Shown piece by piece: positions 1 to 10,376 of a stretch of DNA of 41,062 nucleotides. This DNA comes from Gammaproteobacteria bacterium (GTDB taxonomy: Bacteria; Pseudomonadota; Gammaproteobacteria; Pseudomonadales; Litorivicinaceae). A model generated the notes under the pieces. The model saw only the letters and a list, made by a program, of their open reading frames with translations, did no database searches and was not told the origin of the DNA. A program made the position numbers and the translations under genes. How positions within the stretch are numbered: position 1 is the first letter of the stretch; each line of letters starts with the position of its first letter. Where the stretch lies: contig PAWX01000067.1 of assembly GCA_002714245.1 (NCBI GenBank), positions 1 through 41,062 on the forward strand. The letters run 5' to 3'.

Positions 1-197
1 TCAAGTGGTTGGACAGTCACTTCGCAGGCAAACTCTGCATTTTTACAGAGACTCAAAAAATCTCCGGCAATTTTGCGCGTCGCCCGATACTCCGGCAGAT
101 AGCGCCCCGCCTGACGCATCATCCAAACAGGGGTTTGGTCGACAGGTTGGCGGAGTAATGCGTTTAAAAAACGGTCATTTTTTAACTCTGGAGTCAT
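1..197 (-). CDS. hemE: Uroporphyrinogen decarboxylase, N-terminal part (cut by window edge)
   Basis: HemE decarboxylates the four acetate side chains of uroporphyrinogen III to give coproporphyrinogen III in cytoplasmic haem synthesis. Translating the minus strand from the ATG at 197 gives about 65 residues that match the family's N-terminus very closely, including the substrate-site signature [15 protein letters not shown] and then [19 protein letters not shown]. The frame is open to base 1, so the gene continues off the left edge; this is why the ORF track lacks it. Its ATG overlaps the TGA of metY (ATGA), which implies translational coupling, and no strong Shine-Dalgarno is visible. In Pseudomonas hemE also lies downstream of gltBD, without metY between. 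Identity is essentially certain; only the partial extent is seen. Confidence 0.96.
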   Translation of the reverse strand, partial: MTPELKNDRFLNALLRQPVDQTPVWMMRQAGRYLPEYRATRKIAGDFLSLCKNAEFACEVTVQPL

Positions 198-1465
198 ACC
201 GATGAAAGGGCCTGATCGAGATCAGCAAGAATGTCATCGATGTGTTCAATGCCGAGACACAGACGAATCATTTCAGGCTTCACTCCGACGGAAAGTTGCT
301 CCGCATCAGACAGTTGGCGGTGAGTAGTTGATGCAGGATGACACGCCAGTGATCTTGCGTCACCTATATTAACTAGTCGCTTAAATAAACCCAATGAATC
401 ATAGAACTTGACTCCCGCGTCGAAGCCTCCCTGGATCCCAAACGTCAACAACGAAGAAGGTGTCCCCCGGAGTTGTGATTTAGCCAACCCGTGATGCGGA
501 TGGTCTGGCAGACCGGCATAACTCACCCACTCCACTTTCGAGTGCGATTTTAAATGCTCAGCGACCCTCTGTGCATTGTCGCAATGACGCTCCATACGAA
601 GGTTAAGAGTCTCAATCCCTTGAAGTAACAGGAACGCGTTCATCGGGGCAAGTGCCGCACCCGTATTTCGAAGTGGAACAGTTCTAGCACGCGCGATAAA
701 GGCCGCCGGGCCAAACGCGTCTGAATAAACGACATCGTGGTAGGCTGGTTCTGGGGCTGTCATGCCCGGAAATTTTTCCGCCTGGGCGGTCCAATCAAAA
801 TTTCCACCGTCAACGATAATGCCACCCAGTGAGTTACCGTGGCCACCCATGAACTTTGTGAGTGCATGCACAACGATGTTGGCACCCAAGTCAATTGGCT
901 TACACAAGGCAGGAGTCGCAACCGTGTTATCGACAACCAGAGGCAATCCGTTCCGAGCGGCCATGGTGGCCATCGCACGAATATCAACGATATTACCCGC
1001 CGGGTTACCAATCGTTTCGCAAAAAATCGCGCGCGTATTTTCATCGACCAACTTTTCTAGGTCTTCGGGTTGATCAGTTTCCGCAAAACGAACTTCGACA
1101 CCTTGGCTCGGTAACATGTGCGCAAATAGCGTGTATGTTCCACCATACAATTGTGGTGTTGTCACGATGTTGTGACCCTGACTCGCGAGTGTCTGCAATG
1201 CGTAAGTGATTGCTGCCATACCTGATGAGACCGCAAGCGCAGCGATGCCACCTTCAAGAGCGGCAACACGTTGCTCAAGCACATCACACGTTGGGTTCAT
1301 GATACGTGTGTAGATGTTTCCCGGGACTTCGAGGTTAAATAGCGCAGCCCCATGCGCCGCATCGTCAAACTCAAACGCCACGTTTTGGCAAATCGGTGGA
1401 ACGGCCGCCTTGGTTGTTGGATCAGTCTGATATCCCGCATGGATGGCCAGTGTTTCGTCGCGCAT
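194..1465 (-). CDS. metY: O-acetylhomoserine sulfhydrylase (aminocarboxypropyltransferase)
   Basis: A PLP enzyme of the Cys/Met-metabolism family that makes homocysteine from O-acetylhomoserine and sulfide. The product is 423 residues, usual for MetY. It begins with the typical [11 protein letters not shown], then shows YTRIMNPT (phosphate-contact Tyr/Arg), SSGMAAI, the VDNTVATP aspartate region and the Schiff-base lysine in [11 protein letters not shown]. The ORF track starts 12 codons earlier, but the ATG at 1465 has AGAGGG about 8 nt upstream and matches the family N-terminus. It lies 73 nt after gltD and overlaps hemE by 4 nt. A role as O-succinylhomoserine sulfhydrylase (MetZ) is less likely given the length and the long insert after LGGIIVDGG. 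Regulation is not evident from sequence. Confidence 0.93.
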   Translation of the reverse strand: MRDETLAIHAGYQTDPTTKAAVPPICQNVAFEFDDAAHGAALFNLEVPGNIYTRIMNPTCDVLEQRVAALEGGIAALAVSSGMAAITYALQTLASQGHNIVTTPQLYGGTYTLFAHMLPSQGVEVRFAETDQPEDLEKLVDENTRAIFCETIGNPAGNIVDIRAMATMAARNGLPLVVDNTVATPALCKPIDLGANIVVHALTKFMGGHGNSLGGIIVDGGNFDWTAQAEKFPGMTAPEPAYHDVVYSDAFGPAAFIARARTVPLRNTGAALAPMNAFLLLQGIETLNLRMERHCDNAQRVAEHLKSHSKVEWVSYAGLPDHPHHGLAKSQLRGTPSSLLTFGIQGGFDAGVKFYDSLGLFKRLVNIGDARSLACHPASTTHRQLSDAEQLSVGVKPEMIRLCLGIEHIDDILADLDQALSSV

Positions 1466-1538
1466 TCTTGTTGCCCTCTTTTCGTGTATCTTCAAAAACA
1501 CTTTGTCTAATCGAGATTCCCGTAAGAATCCAATATCT

Positions 1539-2975
<1,437 letters not shown>

Positions 2976-2984
2976 TCAAATCTG

Positions 2985-5900
2985 CTATTGCGCACCTGAC
3001 CTCGATGACGCCAGTAGATAACCCAAACTTGCGGCCTTCGGCTTGATAAGCCAAAACTGGCTGACGAAGGACTCAAAGTCAGCAAAGATGGTTTGACCCC
3101 ACTGACTATTAGTCGCTTCCACATAGTCGCGAATCTGTGACCGCAGGTGTGCGCGATATTGTTCCATCTGCTCAGTACTGACACGCGTAATTTCCACCAG
3201 TTCATGATTATAGCGATCAACAAAGGTCCGTGATTCATCAAGAACGTAAGCAAACCCTCCGGTCATACCAGCGCCAAAGTTACGGCCAGTATTCCCAAGC
3301 ACGATCACCAAACCACCGGTCATGTATTCACAACAATGATCACCAGCACCCTCTATAATTGCTGTGGCACCAGAATTACGAACCGCGAACCTCTCGCCCG
3401 CCCGACCTGCGGCGTACAACGTTCCACCAGTCGAACCGTATAAACAGGTATTACCGATAATCGATGTTTCTTGCGTAGCAAATTGCGAGCCTGCTGGTGG
3501 TGCAATGACGAGTCGACCGCCAGCCATACCTTTACCGACATAATCATTCGCATCACCACGCAGATTCATTTCAAGACCAGGTGCGTTGAATACCCCAAAG
3601 CTCTGGCCAGCCGTCCCAGATAAATTCAAGCGCACGGGGTTCGCCATTCCTTCTCGGCCATGAGCCAATGAAATTTCACCGGACAAAGTCGCACCAACAG
3701 AACGGTCTTGGTTTGTAATCGTGAACTCGAACTCACCACCAGTTCCAGAAGCAACTGCGTTACCTGTCGCCTCAACAATCGCCCGGTTCAATGGTGCCTC
3801 ATCATATGGTGGGTTCTCATCAACCGCGCACAGTTGTGGTTTGCCCTCGTGTTCTGGTCCCTGATAGAGAACGGGGGCGAAATCCAGTTTTACCTGCCGC
3901 TGCGATCTACCGCCAACCTGTGTCAACAGGTCAGTTTGACCGACGAGTTCAGCCAATGTCTTCACACCGAGTTCGGCCATCACTTCTCGCGTCTCTTCAG
4001 CCACAAAGGTGAAGAAATGCTTGATCATCTCAACGGTTCCACGGAAGTGTTGCTCGCGCAGTAGTTCGTTTTGTGTCGCAACACCGGTTGCACAGTTATT
4101 CAAATGACAGATACGCAAATACTTACACCCCATAGCAACCATAGGTGCCGTACCAAAGCCGAAACTTTCAGCACCCAAGATTGCAGCCTTGACTACATCA
4201 ACGCCGGTCTTTAATCCGCCATCGGTCTGCAAACGTACTTTGCCACGCAAATCATTGGCGCGCAGTGCCTGATGTGCTTCCGAGAGACCAAGTTCCCAAG
4301 GGGAACCCGCATATTTGATCGATGTCAGTGGACTTGCGGCAGTGCCACCGTCGTAGCCCGAAATCGTAATCAAATCTGCATAGGCCTTAGCTACACCAGC
4401 CGCAATTGTTCCAACACCAGGTTCACTCACGAGCTTAACCGAAACCAAGGCTTTAGGATTGACCTGTTTCAGGTCAAAAATCAGCTGCGCCAAATCTTCG
4501 ATCGAATAGATATCGTGATGTGGCGGCGGTGAGATCAATGTTACGCCCGGCACTGAATGACGAAGTCTCGCAATCAACGCATTTACCTTACCGCCAGGTA
4601 ACTGACCGCCTTCGCCAGGCTTCGCGCCCTGTGCGACCTTAATTTGCAATACCTCGGCATTTACCAAGTAATGCGGGGTCACACCAAACCGACCGGATGC
4701 GATTTGCTTAATCTTCGAGACGCGGCTTGTACCAAAACGCTCTGGATCCTCTCCGCCTTCGCCAGAATTCGAGCGCGCTCCCAGTTCATTCATCGCTTGA
4801 GCCAAGGCTTCATGTGCCTCAGGGCTCAGGGCTCCTAATGACATGCCAGCCGAGTCAAACCGCTGCAGAATCGATTCGACAGGCTCAACCTCGTCAACGG
4901 TGATTGCCCGACCAGCATCTTTTTCAAATTTCAGCAAATCGCGCAGGGTAGCGACTGGACGCTCATTCACAAGTTTCGCGTACTTTTGGTAAGTTGAGTA
5001 AGAGCCTGTCTGTACGGCTTGCTGTAGCGTTTGAATGACGTCCGGATTGTAAGCATGATACTCGCCGCCGTGCATATACTTCAGAAACCCGCCCTGCGGT
5101 ACCGGCTTCCGTGTTGACCACGCCAATGACTGACGAATTTTCTGATCGTTCTCAAAGTCGGAGAAATCAGCGCCAGCGATTCGACTTTGGACGCCCCGGA
5201 AGCAGAGATCAACAATTTCGTTTGACAACCCCACCGCCTCGAAAAGTTGTGCACCACGGTAGCTCGCTATCGTCGAGATGCCCATCTTCGATAAGATCTT
5301 CAACAGCCCCTTATTGATGCCATTACGGTAGTTACGATGCAACTCGAGCGGATCACCCACAATTTCATCTGCTTCAACCAGATCGTTGATCACACGATAC
5401 GACAGATATGGATAGACTGCCGTTGCACCAAATCCGAGAAGGACTGCGAAATGATGAGAGTCGCGTGCCTCAGCAGTATCAACGATGATATTCGCAGAAC
5501 AACGTAAGCCTTCCTCAATCAGCCGGTGATGTACCGCACCCGTAGCCATCGCTGCAGACACGACCCACTGATCCTCAGTCACGTGGCGGTCTGAGAGAAT
5601 CAGCAAGGTCTTTCCTGCGCGAACCGCATCCACAGCTTGCTGACGCACGATTTCAACTGCAGCCTTCAGCCCAAGTGTTGGCTCGAATGCCAATTCGATC
5701 TGGATACGACCATATTTCGGATGATCAAAGCCTTTTAGGCGATCCATCTTAGGCGCCGACAATATTGGAGAATGCAGGATTACACGTTCGGCGTGGTCGG
5801 CAGTCTCCTCAAACGGATTCAGTTCCATGCCAAGGCAAGTTTCCAAACTCATCACGATCGATTCACGTAAAGGATCAATTGGCGGATTGGTCACTTGAGC

Positions 5901-7433
5901 GAATTGTTGCCTGAAGTAGTCAGCGACATGGCGCTGTTCAGTCGACAGCACCGCCATCGGAGTATCGTCACCCATCGAGCCCACCGCCTCCTGACCAGTT
6001 TCGGCAAGCGGCTTTATTACTTGATGACGCTCTTCACTCGTCAAATTAAATAGTTTGAGGTAAGGGTCAAGCCCCTGCTCTGTCAACTTCTTTAAGTCAG
6101 AGAAAGGATCCTTCATTTCTGCTTCAAAGCGAATGGTCTGTTCGCGAAGCCACTGCTTGTATGGCTGACGCACCTTTAACTGATGATCAATATCATCTGC
6201 AGCAAGCATTTCGCCCGTTTCAGTGTCCACAGCCAAAATCTCACCGGGTCCAACCCGACCTTTCGCGATAACATCTTCGGGATGGTAGTTCCACGTTCCG
6301 ATCTCTGATGCAAGTGTGAGATATCCATTTTTTGTTTTAACCCATCGGGCCGGACGCAAGCCATTACGATCGAGCAAACAACACGCATAGCGGCCATCAG
6401 TCAAAACAATTCCCGCCGGCCCATCCCATGGCTCCATATGCATCGAGTTATATTCATAAAATGCTCGCAGATTCGCGTCCATATCATCCACATTCTGCCA
6501 CGCAGGTGGGACGAGCATCCGGATCGCCCGAAACAGATTCATGCCACCAGCGACCATCACCTCGAGCATATTATCGAGACTTGAAGAGTCTGAACCAGTT
6601 GAGTTGACCAATGGAAGGATCTGATCAATTTCTGGTAGTCGATCCGACTTAAACAGATGGCCACGCGCATTGGCCCAGTTTCTGTTACCCGCGATGGTAT
6701 TAATCTCACCATTGTGCGCAAGCAATCTGAAAGGTTGCGCAAGTGGCCAGCGTGGAAGAGTATTTGTCGAGAATCGCTGGTGGAACACGCAGATCGCCGT
6801 TGCCATTAACGCGTCGTTCAAATCCGGATAGAAATTAGGCAGATCTACCGGCATCATCAACCCCTTATACGAGACGACGCGGCGAGATAACGAGCACAAA
6901 TAGTTCTCTGGATTGCATGCGATCGCACGCTCAATCAGTCGAGAGGCCATGAACAATTCATTGTCAAATTGTTCTTTATCTTGGCCTTGAGGCTCAACGA
7001 ACACCTGCTTGAAAACAGGCATATTTCCGCGTGCGATGGGACCCAAATTTGTTGGATTTACTGGCACATCGCGCCAGCCAACGATACCCAATTGCCGGGA
7101 ATTTAGTGCATCTTCAATTGCTTTGACTGCCTGAATTTCAGCGTCTGAATCGTTTGACAGGAATAGCATCCCCACCGCGAACAAATCACCTAACTCAACA
7201 CCAATTGCTTCTTTGGCAGCGTGACGCATGAAACCGTCAGGCATCTGGAGCAGTAAACCACAACCATCGCCAGTCTTACCGTCAGCAGCGATCCCACCGC
7301 GATGCGTCATGCGAGTCAGGGCCTCAATCGAGGTCATCAATAGATCGTGGCTCGCCTCACCTTCACAATGGGCGATCAAACCGAAACCGCAGTTATCGCG
7401 AAACTCTCCAGGCGTATAGAGACCTTTGGCCAT
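2985..7433 (-). CDS. gltB: Glutamate synthase (NADPH), large subunit
   Basis: The alpha subunit of GOGAT hydrolyses glutamine and uses the ammonia to convert 2-oxoglutarate to glutamate. With the ATG at 7433 (AGGAAG 7 nt upstream) the product is 1482 aa, the normal size. Domains in order: a class II glutamine amidotransferase with the nucleophile at Cys15 ([10 protein letters not shown]; a 14-residue propeptide is expected to be cleaved), a central domain, the FMN/2-oxoglutarate synthase domain ([34 protein letters not shown]), the 3Fe-4S cysteines in [12 protein letters not shown], and a C-terminal GXGXG beta-helix. The track start 21 codons upstream adds a non-conserved extension. It leads gltB-gltD-metY-hemE; with GlnA, in this window, it completes the GS-GOGAT cycle. 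Confidence 0.97.
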   Translation of the reverse strand: MAKGLYTPGEFRDNCGFGLIAHCEGEASHDLLMTSIEALTRMTHRGGIAADGKTGDGCGLLLQMPDGFMRHAAKEAIGVELGDLFAVGMLFLSNDSDAEIQAVKAIEDALNSRQLGIVGWRDVPVNPTNLGPIARGNMPVFKQVFVEPQGQDKEQFDNELFMASRLIERAIACNPENYLCSLSRRVVSYKGLMMPVDLPNFYPDLNDALMATAICVFHQRFSTNTLPRWPLAQPFRLLAHNGEINTIAGNRNWANARGHLFKSDRLPEIDQILPLVNSTGSDSSSLDNMLEVMVAGGMNLFRAIRMLVPPAWQNVDDMDANLRAFYEYNSMHMEPWDGPAGIVLTDGRYACCLLDRNGLRPARWVKTKNGYLTLASEIGTWNYHPEDVIAKGRVGPGEILAVDTETGEMLAADDIDHQLKVRQPYKQWLREQTIRFEAEMKDPFSDLKKLTEQGLDPYLKLFNLTSEERHQVIKPLAETGQEAVGSMGDDTPMAVLSTEQRHVADYFRQQFAQVTNPPIDPLRESIVMSLETCLGMELNPFEETADHAERVILHSPILSAPKMDRLKGFDHPKYGRIQIELAFEPTLGLKAAVEIVRQQAVDAVRAGKTLLILSDRHVTEDQWVVSAAMATGAVHHRLIEEGLRCSANIIVDTAEARDSHHFAVLLGFGATAVYPYLSYRVINDLVEADEIVGDPLELHRNYRNGINKGLLKILSKMGISTIASYRGAQLFEAVGLSNEIVDLCFRGVQSRIAGADFSDFENDQKIRQSLAWSTRKPVPQGGFLKYMHGGEYHAYNPDVIQTLQQAVQTGSYSTYQKYAKLVNERPVATLRDLLKFEKDAGRAITVDEVEPVESILQRFDSAGMSLGALSPEAHEALAQAMNELGARSNSGEGGEDPERFGTSRVSKIKQIASGRFGVTPHYLVNAEVLQIKVAQGAKPGEGGQLPGGKVNALIARLRHSVPGVTLISPPPHHDIYSIEDLAQLIFDLKQVNPKALVSVKLVSEPGVGTIAAGVAKAYADLITISGYDGGTAASPLTSIKYAGSPWELGLSEAHQALRANDLRGKVRLQTDGGLKTGVDVVKAAILGAESFGFGTAPMVAMGCKYLRICHLNNCATGVATQNELLREQHFRGTVEMIKHFFTFVAEETREVMAELGVKTLAELVGQTDLLTQVGGRSQRQVKLDFAPVLYQGPEHEGKPQLCAVDENPPYDEAPLNRAIVEATGNAVASGTGGEFEFTITNQDRSVGATLSGEISLAHGREGMANPVRLNLSGTAGQSFGVFNAPGLEMNLRGDANDYVGKGMAGGRLVIAPPAGSQFATQETSIIGNTCLYGSTGGTLYAAGRAGERFAVRNSGATAIIEGAGDHCCEYMTGGLVIVLGNTGRNFGAGMTGGFAYVLDESRTFVDRYNHELVEITRVSTEQMEQYRAHLRSQIRDYVEATNSQWGQTIFADFESFVSQFWLIKPKAASLGYLLASSRSGAQ

Positions 7434-7475
7434 ATGTTTCTTCCTAAAAATACACGACCAATAGGCCGCAACCCC

Positions 7476-7502
7476 AAATAAAACGGGACGTGACACGTCC
7501 CG
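7476..7502 (-). terminator. GC-rich hairpin plus U-tract in the gltB leader (possible attenuator)
   Basis: On the minus strand CGGGACGTGTCACGTCCCG is a perfect 9+1+9 palindrome. As RNA it folds into an 8-bp stem with a 3-nt loop, followed directly by TTTTATTT. It ends about 43 nt before the gltB start codon. The shape is that of an intrinsic terminator, but its place just upstream of gltB, after another terminator-like site, suggests either a second terminator for the aroK operon or an attenuator in the gltB leader. The symmetry would also suit a dimeric repressor site. Function is inference. Confidence 0.5.
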
Positions 7503-7587
7503 CTAAAACCTGACTGCCAACCTCGCGAACTGACCTCAAAAGCTCTAGCAAATTGTTCGTGTCGACAGGATTCAACGATTTAGATCC

Positions 7588-7618
7588 ATAAAAAAAGGCC
7601 AAATAGTATAAGGCCCCC
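7588..7618 (-). terminator. Probable terminator after the DamX-like gene
   Basis: Read on the minus strand, GGCC, an 11-nt loop and GGCC are followed by eight T residues, about 38 nt past the stop of the DamX-like gene. The GC stem is only 4 bp, perhaps lengthened by G-U pairs with the preceding G-run, so termination could be incomplete. It would close the aroK-aroB-DamX-like unit before gltB. Confidence 0.5.
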
Positions 7619-7655
7619 CGCATCGAGGAGCAAATGGGCGGCAAGCTCGCGAAAA

Positions 7656-8474
7656 CTACTTATTATGCGGTGCTAGAAGGATTATCGTTTGTGGACTAGC
7701 AGCATCATGTTCGGTACCCATCTGAACAAACACAACTATACCCAACAAAGCCACAAAAACCATACCGCTCGCAATTAGCCAAGCCGTTGAGAGACGGAGT
7801 GATTGCCACCTAGAATGAGTGTGGCCGACTTGCGATTTTGTCAAGCCTGTGCGCTCTGTTTCATTGATCGCGCGGAGTAATTGCATCGGCTGCGATGCAT
7901 ACTGTCTTAGCACACGCGACACCAGATCAGATATTTCTTCGTAAGACTGCAGATCCCCTGACGCCTGCTCTAAATCTTGCTGATCCCACAACGGTAATCG
8001 AACAGTACTTGGCAGAGCAGGCAACGGTTTCAAGGCCTGCAAACGTGAAACTAACTGGTCCTCACCAACTAATAGGATTGACCATCGACGCCCATAAGCG
8101 CCAGCAGTCAACTCATGAAATAATTGCAACACGTCGTCCCGTAAGTGGTGCGCATCGTCAACAATCACTTCTGGAACACCAGACTCAAGACTAGGAAATT
8201 TTTTACTTTGCAACCGCGCCAGCATATCGATATTTGTGCCTTCTGGGCGCAGCCCTGTGAGTCCGACCATCCGAAGAACTACATCCGTTCGGTCTCCGAG
8301 AAATTTGCCCTCTAGACGAAGAGGATTGACCGGACCTCTGCGTATCAGTGTATCCACAACGGTGGTTTTTCCTTGACCGGGCGCGCCCACCAAAACAACC
8401 ATACTTCTGGCCCAACGAACGGCCGCTCGAATGCGTTCAACACATGCTCGCTGAGATCGAACTAGTGACAGCAC
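7656..8474 (-). CDS. DamX-like AAA ATPase with one membrane segment, lacking a SPOR domain
   Basis: The 272-residue product has a Walker A motif GAPGQGKTT (residues 30-38), a Walker B-like PEVIVDDAHH near residue 105, and one hydrophobic segment near the end (AWLIASGMVFVALLGIVVF). Only about 20 residues follow that segment. Placement between aroB and gltB matches the DamX-type gene of Pseudomonas, an ExeA-like ATPase with a C-terminal peptidoglycan-binding SPOR domain used at the division site. Here the SPOR domain is absent and no remnant was found downstream in the other frames. The N-terminus is also short. The GTG at 8474 is the first start after an in-frame stop and overlaps aroB by 13 nt, so translation is probably coupled. 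Whether it still acts in division cannot be told. Confidence 0.75.
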   Translation of the reverse strand: MLSLVRSQRACVERIRAAVRWARSMVVLVGAPGQGKTTVVDTLIRRGPVNPLRLEGKFLGDRTDVVLRMVGLTGLRPEGTNIDMLARLQSKKFPSLESGVPEVIVDDAHHLRDDVLQLFHELTAGAYGRRWSILLVGEDQLVSRLQALKPLPALPSTVRLPLWDQQDLEQASGDLQSYEEISDLVSRVLRQYASQPMQLLRAINETERTGLTKSQVGHTHSRWQSLRLSTAWLIASGMVFVALLGIVVFVQMGTEHDAASPQTIILLAPHNK

Positions 8475-9538
8475 GCTTGAAGCACGTCATCAAGAACAGC
8501 CATCGGTGCCTGTTCCTCAACAAAGGCCATCCCAAGCGAGTGCATCAATATGAGCCGAAGACGCCCATCGATATTTTTTTTATCAACAGCCATGTGCTCT
8601 AAAAAATCGTTGGGGGTCATGCCTTTTGGTGGCCTCACAGGGAGATTGGCACGTTTACAAATCGATACAGTCCGAATCACATCAGATTCAGAGAGCAATC
8701 CCATAACATGTGACACTCTCGCCGCCAATACCATTCCTGTACCGACAGCCTCTCCATGCAAGCAACCACTGTAGCCTAGATGTGCCTCTATCGCATGACC
8801 AAAGGTATGTCCAAGATTTAAAAGTGCTCGAACTCCGTGCTCGCGCTCGTCACGTGCGACTATGGCAGCTTTCATCTTGCATGAATGCTCAATGGCTTTT
8901 GACAACACACTGGGGTTCTTGGCTATTAACTCATCAAGGTGATCCTCAATCCAGGATAAGAATGCTACATCTCCCAATAATCCATACTTGATCACTTCGG
9001 CAAGACCGGCGGACATCTCTCTGGCAGGTAAAGTTTTTAATATATCTGTATCAATTAATACCGCGATTGGCTGATGAAATGCCCCAATCATATTCTTCCC
9101 CAACCGATGATTTACTCCAGTTTTTCCGCCAACTGACGAATCGACCTGCGACAATAAGGTGGTCGGAATCTGCAAAAAATCAGTGCCCCGCTGATAGGTT
9201 GCAGCAGCAAATCCAACAATATCACCCACTACGCCACCGCCCAGAGCGACCATAGTCACATTTCGAGAGAATCGCTTTGTTAATGCTTCCGAAAAGATCA
9301 GGTCCAGCGTCCCAATATTCTTATGATTCTCACCATCGGGGAGAATTACGGTCGCGACCTCAAACGCAGTTAAATTAGATAACACGCGGTCTAAATATAA
9401 GGAAGCAACAGTTTCATTGGAAACTAAGAGGACTTGGTGCCCCCTAATTACTGAACCGAGCAGATCAGAATCAATCAAATTATGCCCTATGTGAATCGGG
9501 TATGTACGTTCTCCCAAATCCACGTTAAGCGTTTTCAT
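8462..9538 (-). CDS. aroB: 3-Dehydroquinate synthase
   Basis: AroB converts DAHP to 3-dehydroquinate, the second step of the shikimate pathway, using NAD and a divalent metal. The 358-aa product has the normal length. It shows the NAD-binding GGGVVGD, the substrate-site run QIPTTLLSQVDSSVGGKTGVNH, and metal-ligand histidines in LNLGHTFGHAIE and LHGEAV. The ATG at 9538 has GGGAG about 7 nt upstream and lies 14 nt inside the end of aroK, so the two are coupled. The aroK-aroB-DamX order is the usual gammaproteobacterial one. Confidence 0.97.
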   Translation of the reverse strand: MKTLNVDLGERTYPIHIGHNLIDSDLLGSVIRGHQVLLVSNETVASLYLDRVLSNLTAFEVATVILPDGENHKNIGTLDLIFSEALTKRFSRNVTMVALGGGVVGDIVGFAAATYQRGTDFLQIPTTLLSQVDSSVGGKTGVNHRLGKNMIGAFHQPIAVLIDTDILKTLPAREMSAGLAEVIKYGLLGDVAFLSWIEDHLDELIAKNPSVLSKAIEHSCKMKAAIVARDEREHGVRALLNLGHTFGHAIEAHLGYSGCLHGEAVGTGMVLAARVSHVMGLLSESDVIRTVSICKRANLPVRPPKGMTPNDFLEHMAVDKKNIDGRLRLILMHSLGMAFVEEQAPMAVLDDVLQACCH

Positions 9539-10061
9539 GATTTTCTCCCTTTAATCGTTCTATGATTTGTCTTACCACGATTACCGGGTTATTTTTACTG
9601 GTCTGCACCTGTATCGCCGAATGAGCTTGATAGAGCGGCTCGCGCTCCGCAGCCATTGCTCGCAATTTCCCTCGAGGGTCACTAACCTGAATTAGGGGTC
9701 TATTCCCATCATTTTTGAGTCGATCCAGCTGTGTTTTTAGATCAACCTGCAACCAAATCACTTGGTGTCTATGCTTTATCAAAAGTTCCCGATTTTTCTC
9801 ACGTAAAACGACACCTGCTCCAGTAGACACAACAACATCACTTTGGCTTACAAGATCAGCAAAAACTCTCGTTTCACGATCACGAAATCCGTCCTCACCC
9901 TCTACGTCGAAAATCCAAGGAATATTAGCCCCAGAACGCGTCTCAATCTCTTCGTCCAGATCAAAAAAGGAAACGTTAAGCTTTGCAGCAAGTACCCGAC
10001 CCACCGTTGTTTTACCTGCTCCAGTCGGACCAATTAGTATTAGAGGAAGAGAAATATCCAA
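9525..10061 (-). CDS. aroK: Shikimate kinase
   Basis: AroK phosphorylates shikimate at the 3-hydroxyl with ATP. The 178-aa product carries Walker A GPTGAGKTT (residues 11-19), the shikimate-binding DLDEEIE and FRDRET motifs, and the lid arginine region NRPLIQ. The usual GGG near the substrate site reads STGAGVVL here, a mild substitution. The start is a TTG at 10061: GAGGAT lies 7 nt upstream and no in-frame ATG is near, so an unusual start codon is well supported. It is the first gene of the aroK-aroB-DamX-like unit; in many relatives it follows pilMNOPQ, which is missing here. Confidence 0.95.
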   Translation of the reverse strand: MDISLPLILIGPTGAGKTTVGRVLAAKLNVSFFDLDEEIETRSGANIPWIFDVEGEDGFRDRETRVFADLVSQSDVVVSTGAGVVLREKNRELLIKHRHQVIWLQVDLKTQLDRLKNDGNRPLIQVSDPRGKLRAMAAEREPLYQAHSAIQVQTSKNNPVIVVRQIIERLKGENHENA

Positions 10062-10180
10062 CGTGTATCCTCAATTAAAGAATGCATACAGGTTGGGAGT
10101 TTAACAGCTCTTGTTTCACACCTCGATGGTGCACGACTGCGAAAAATCGATAATTTCGCACGCTTAACTTATTATATAGG

Positions 10181-10233
10181 CTTAAGATTATACGGACTTA
10201 AGGTTATACGGACTGATTATACGGACTTAAGGT
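10181..10233. repeat. Tandem repeat, 16-bp unit, about 3.5 copies
   Basis: Successive units read CTTAAGATTATACGGA, CTTAAGGTTATACGGA, a copy shortened by 3 bp (CTGATTATACGGA), then a partial CTTAAGGT. The core TTATACGGACT occurs three times. Each CTTAAG is itself a palindrome. It may be a replication-slippage minisatellite or a set of protein-binding sites; nothing in the sequence decides between them. Confidence 0.85.
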
Positions 10234-10330
10234 CGTGAAAATTTTTATTTTGGTTTGGAGTGCTTGGATACGATTTCGTTAACTACAAAAATTCTATAAA
10301 CAATTTAAGGTTATCACATCGATATTAGCC

Positions 10331-10348
10331 CCTAAATTTAGGTACAAT
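10331..10348 (+). promoter_or_regulatory. Palindrome CCTAAATTTAGG next to a possible ponA -10 box
   Basis: A perfect 12-bp palindrome at 10331-10342 is followed at once by TACAAT (10343-10348), which resembles a sigma-70 -10 box, 29 nt upstream of the ponA start. No good -35 box is seen 16-18 nt upstream. If the promoter is real, the palindrome fills the spacer and could be an operator. Confidence 0.3.
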
Positions 10349-10376
10349 CCGAAAGTATGTTGGACTTGGAATTCTT

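Larger units (their letters stand above)
10062..10376. other. Divergent aroK/ponA spacer without a gene
   Basis: These 315 bases are AT-rich and hold no plausible coding frame. They contain a 7-bp inverted repeat (TGCGAAA/TTTCGCA at 10138-10160), a 16-bp tandem repeat (10181-10233) and a 12-bp palindrome beside a possible ponA -10 box. In Pseudomonas the pilMNOPQ operon lies at this position between ponA and aroK. Confidence 0.8.

Noticed and set aside
5-205. Plus-strand ORF of 66 aa at the left edge
   Set aside because: It is the shadow of hemE, whose minus-strand translation matches the family clearly.
3708-4064. Plus-strand ORF of 118 aa within gltB
   Set aside because: It lies fully inside the conserved gltB frame and has no recognisable domain or ribosome-binding site.
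7444-7644. Minus-strand ORF of 66 aa between the DamX-like gene and gltB, considered as a SPOR remnant
   Set aside because: It has no SPOR-like pattern and spans both terminator-like hairpins and the gltB ribosome-binding site.
10138-10160. Inverted repeat TGCGAAA/TTTCGCA as a terminator
   Set aside because: The stem is short, the loop is AT-rich and no T-run follows; it also lies upstream of both flanking genes, where no transcript needs ending.
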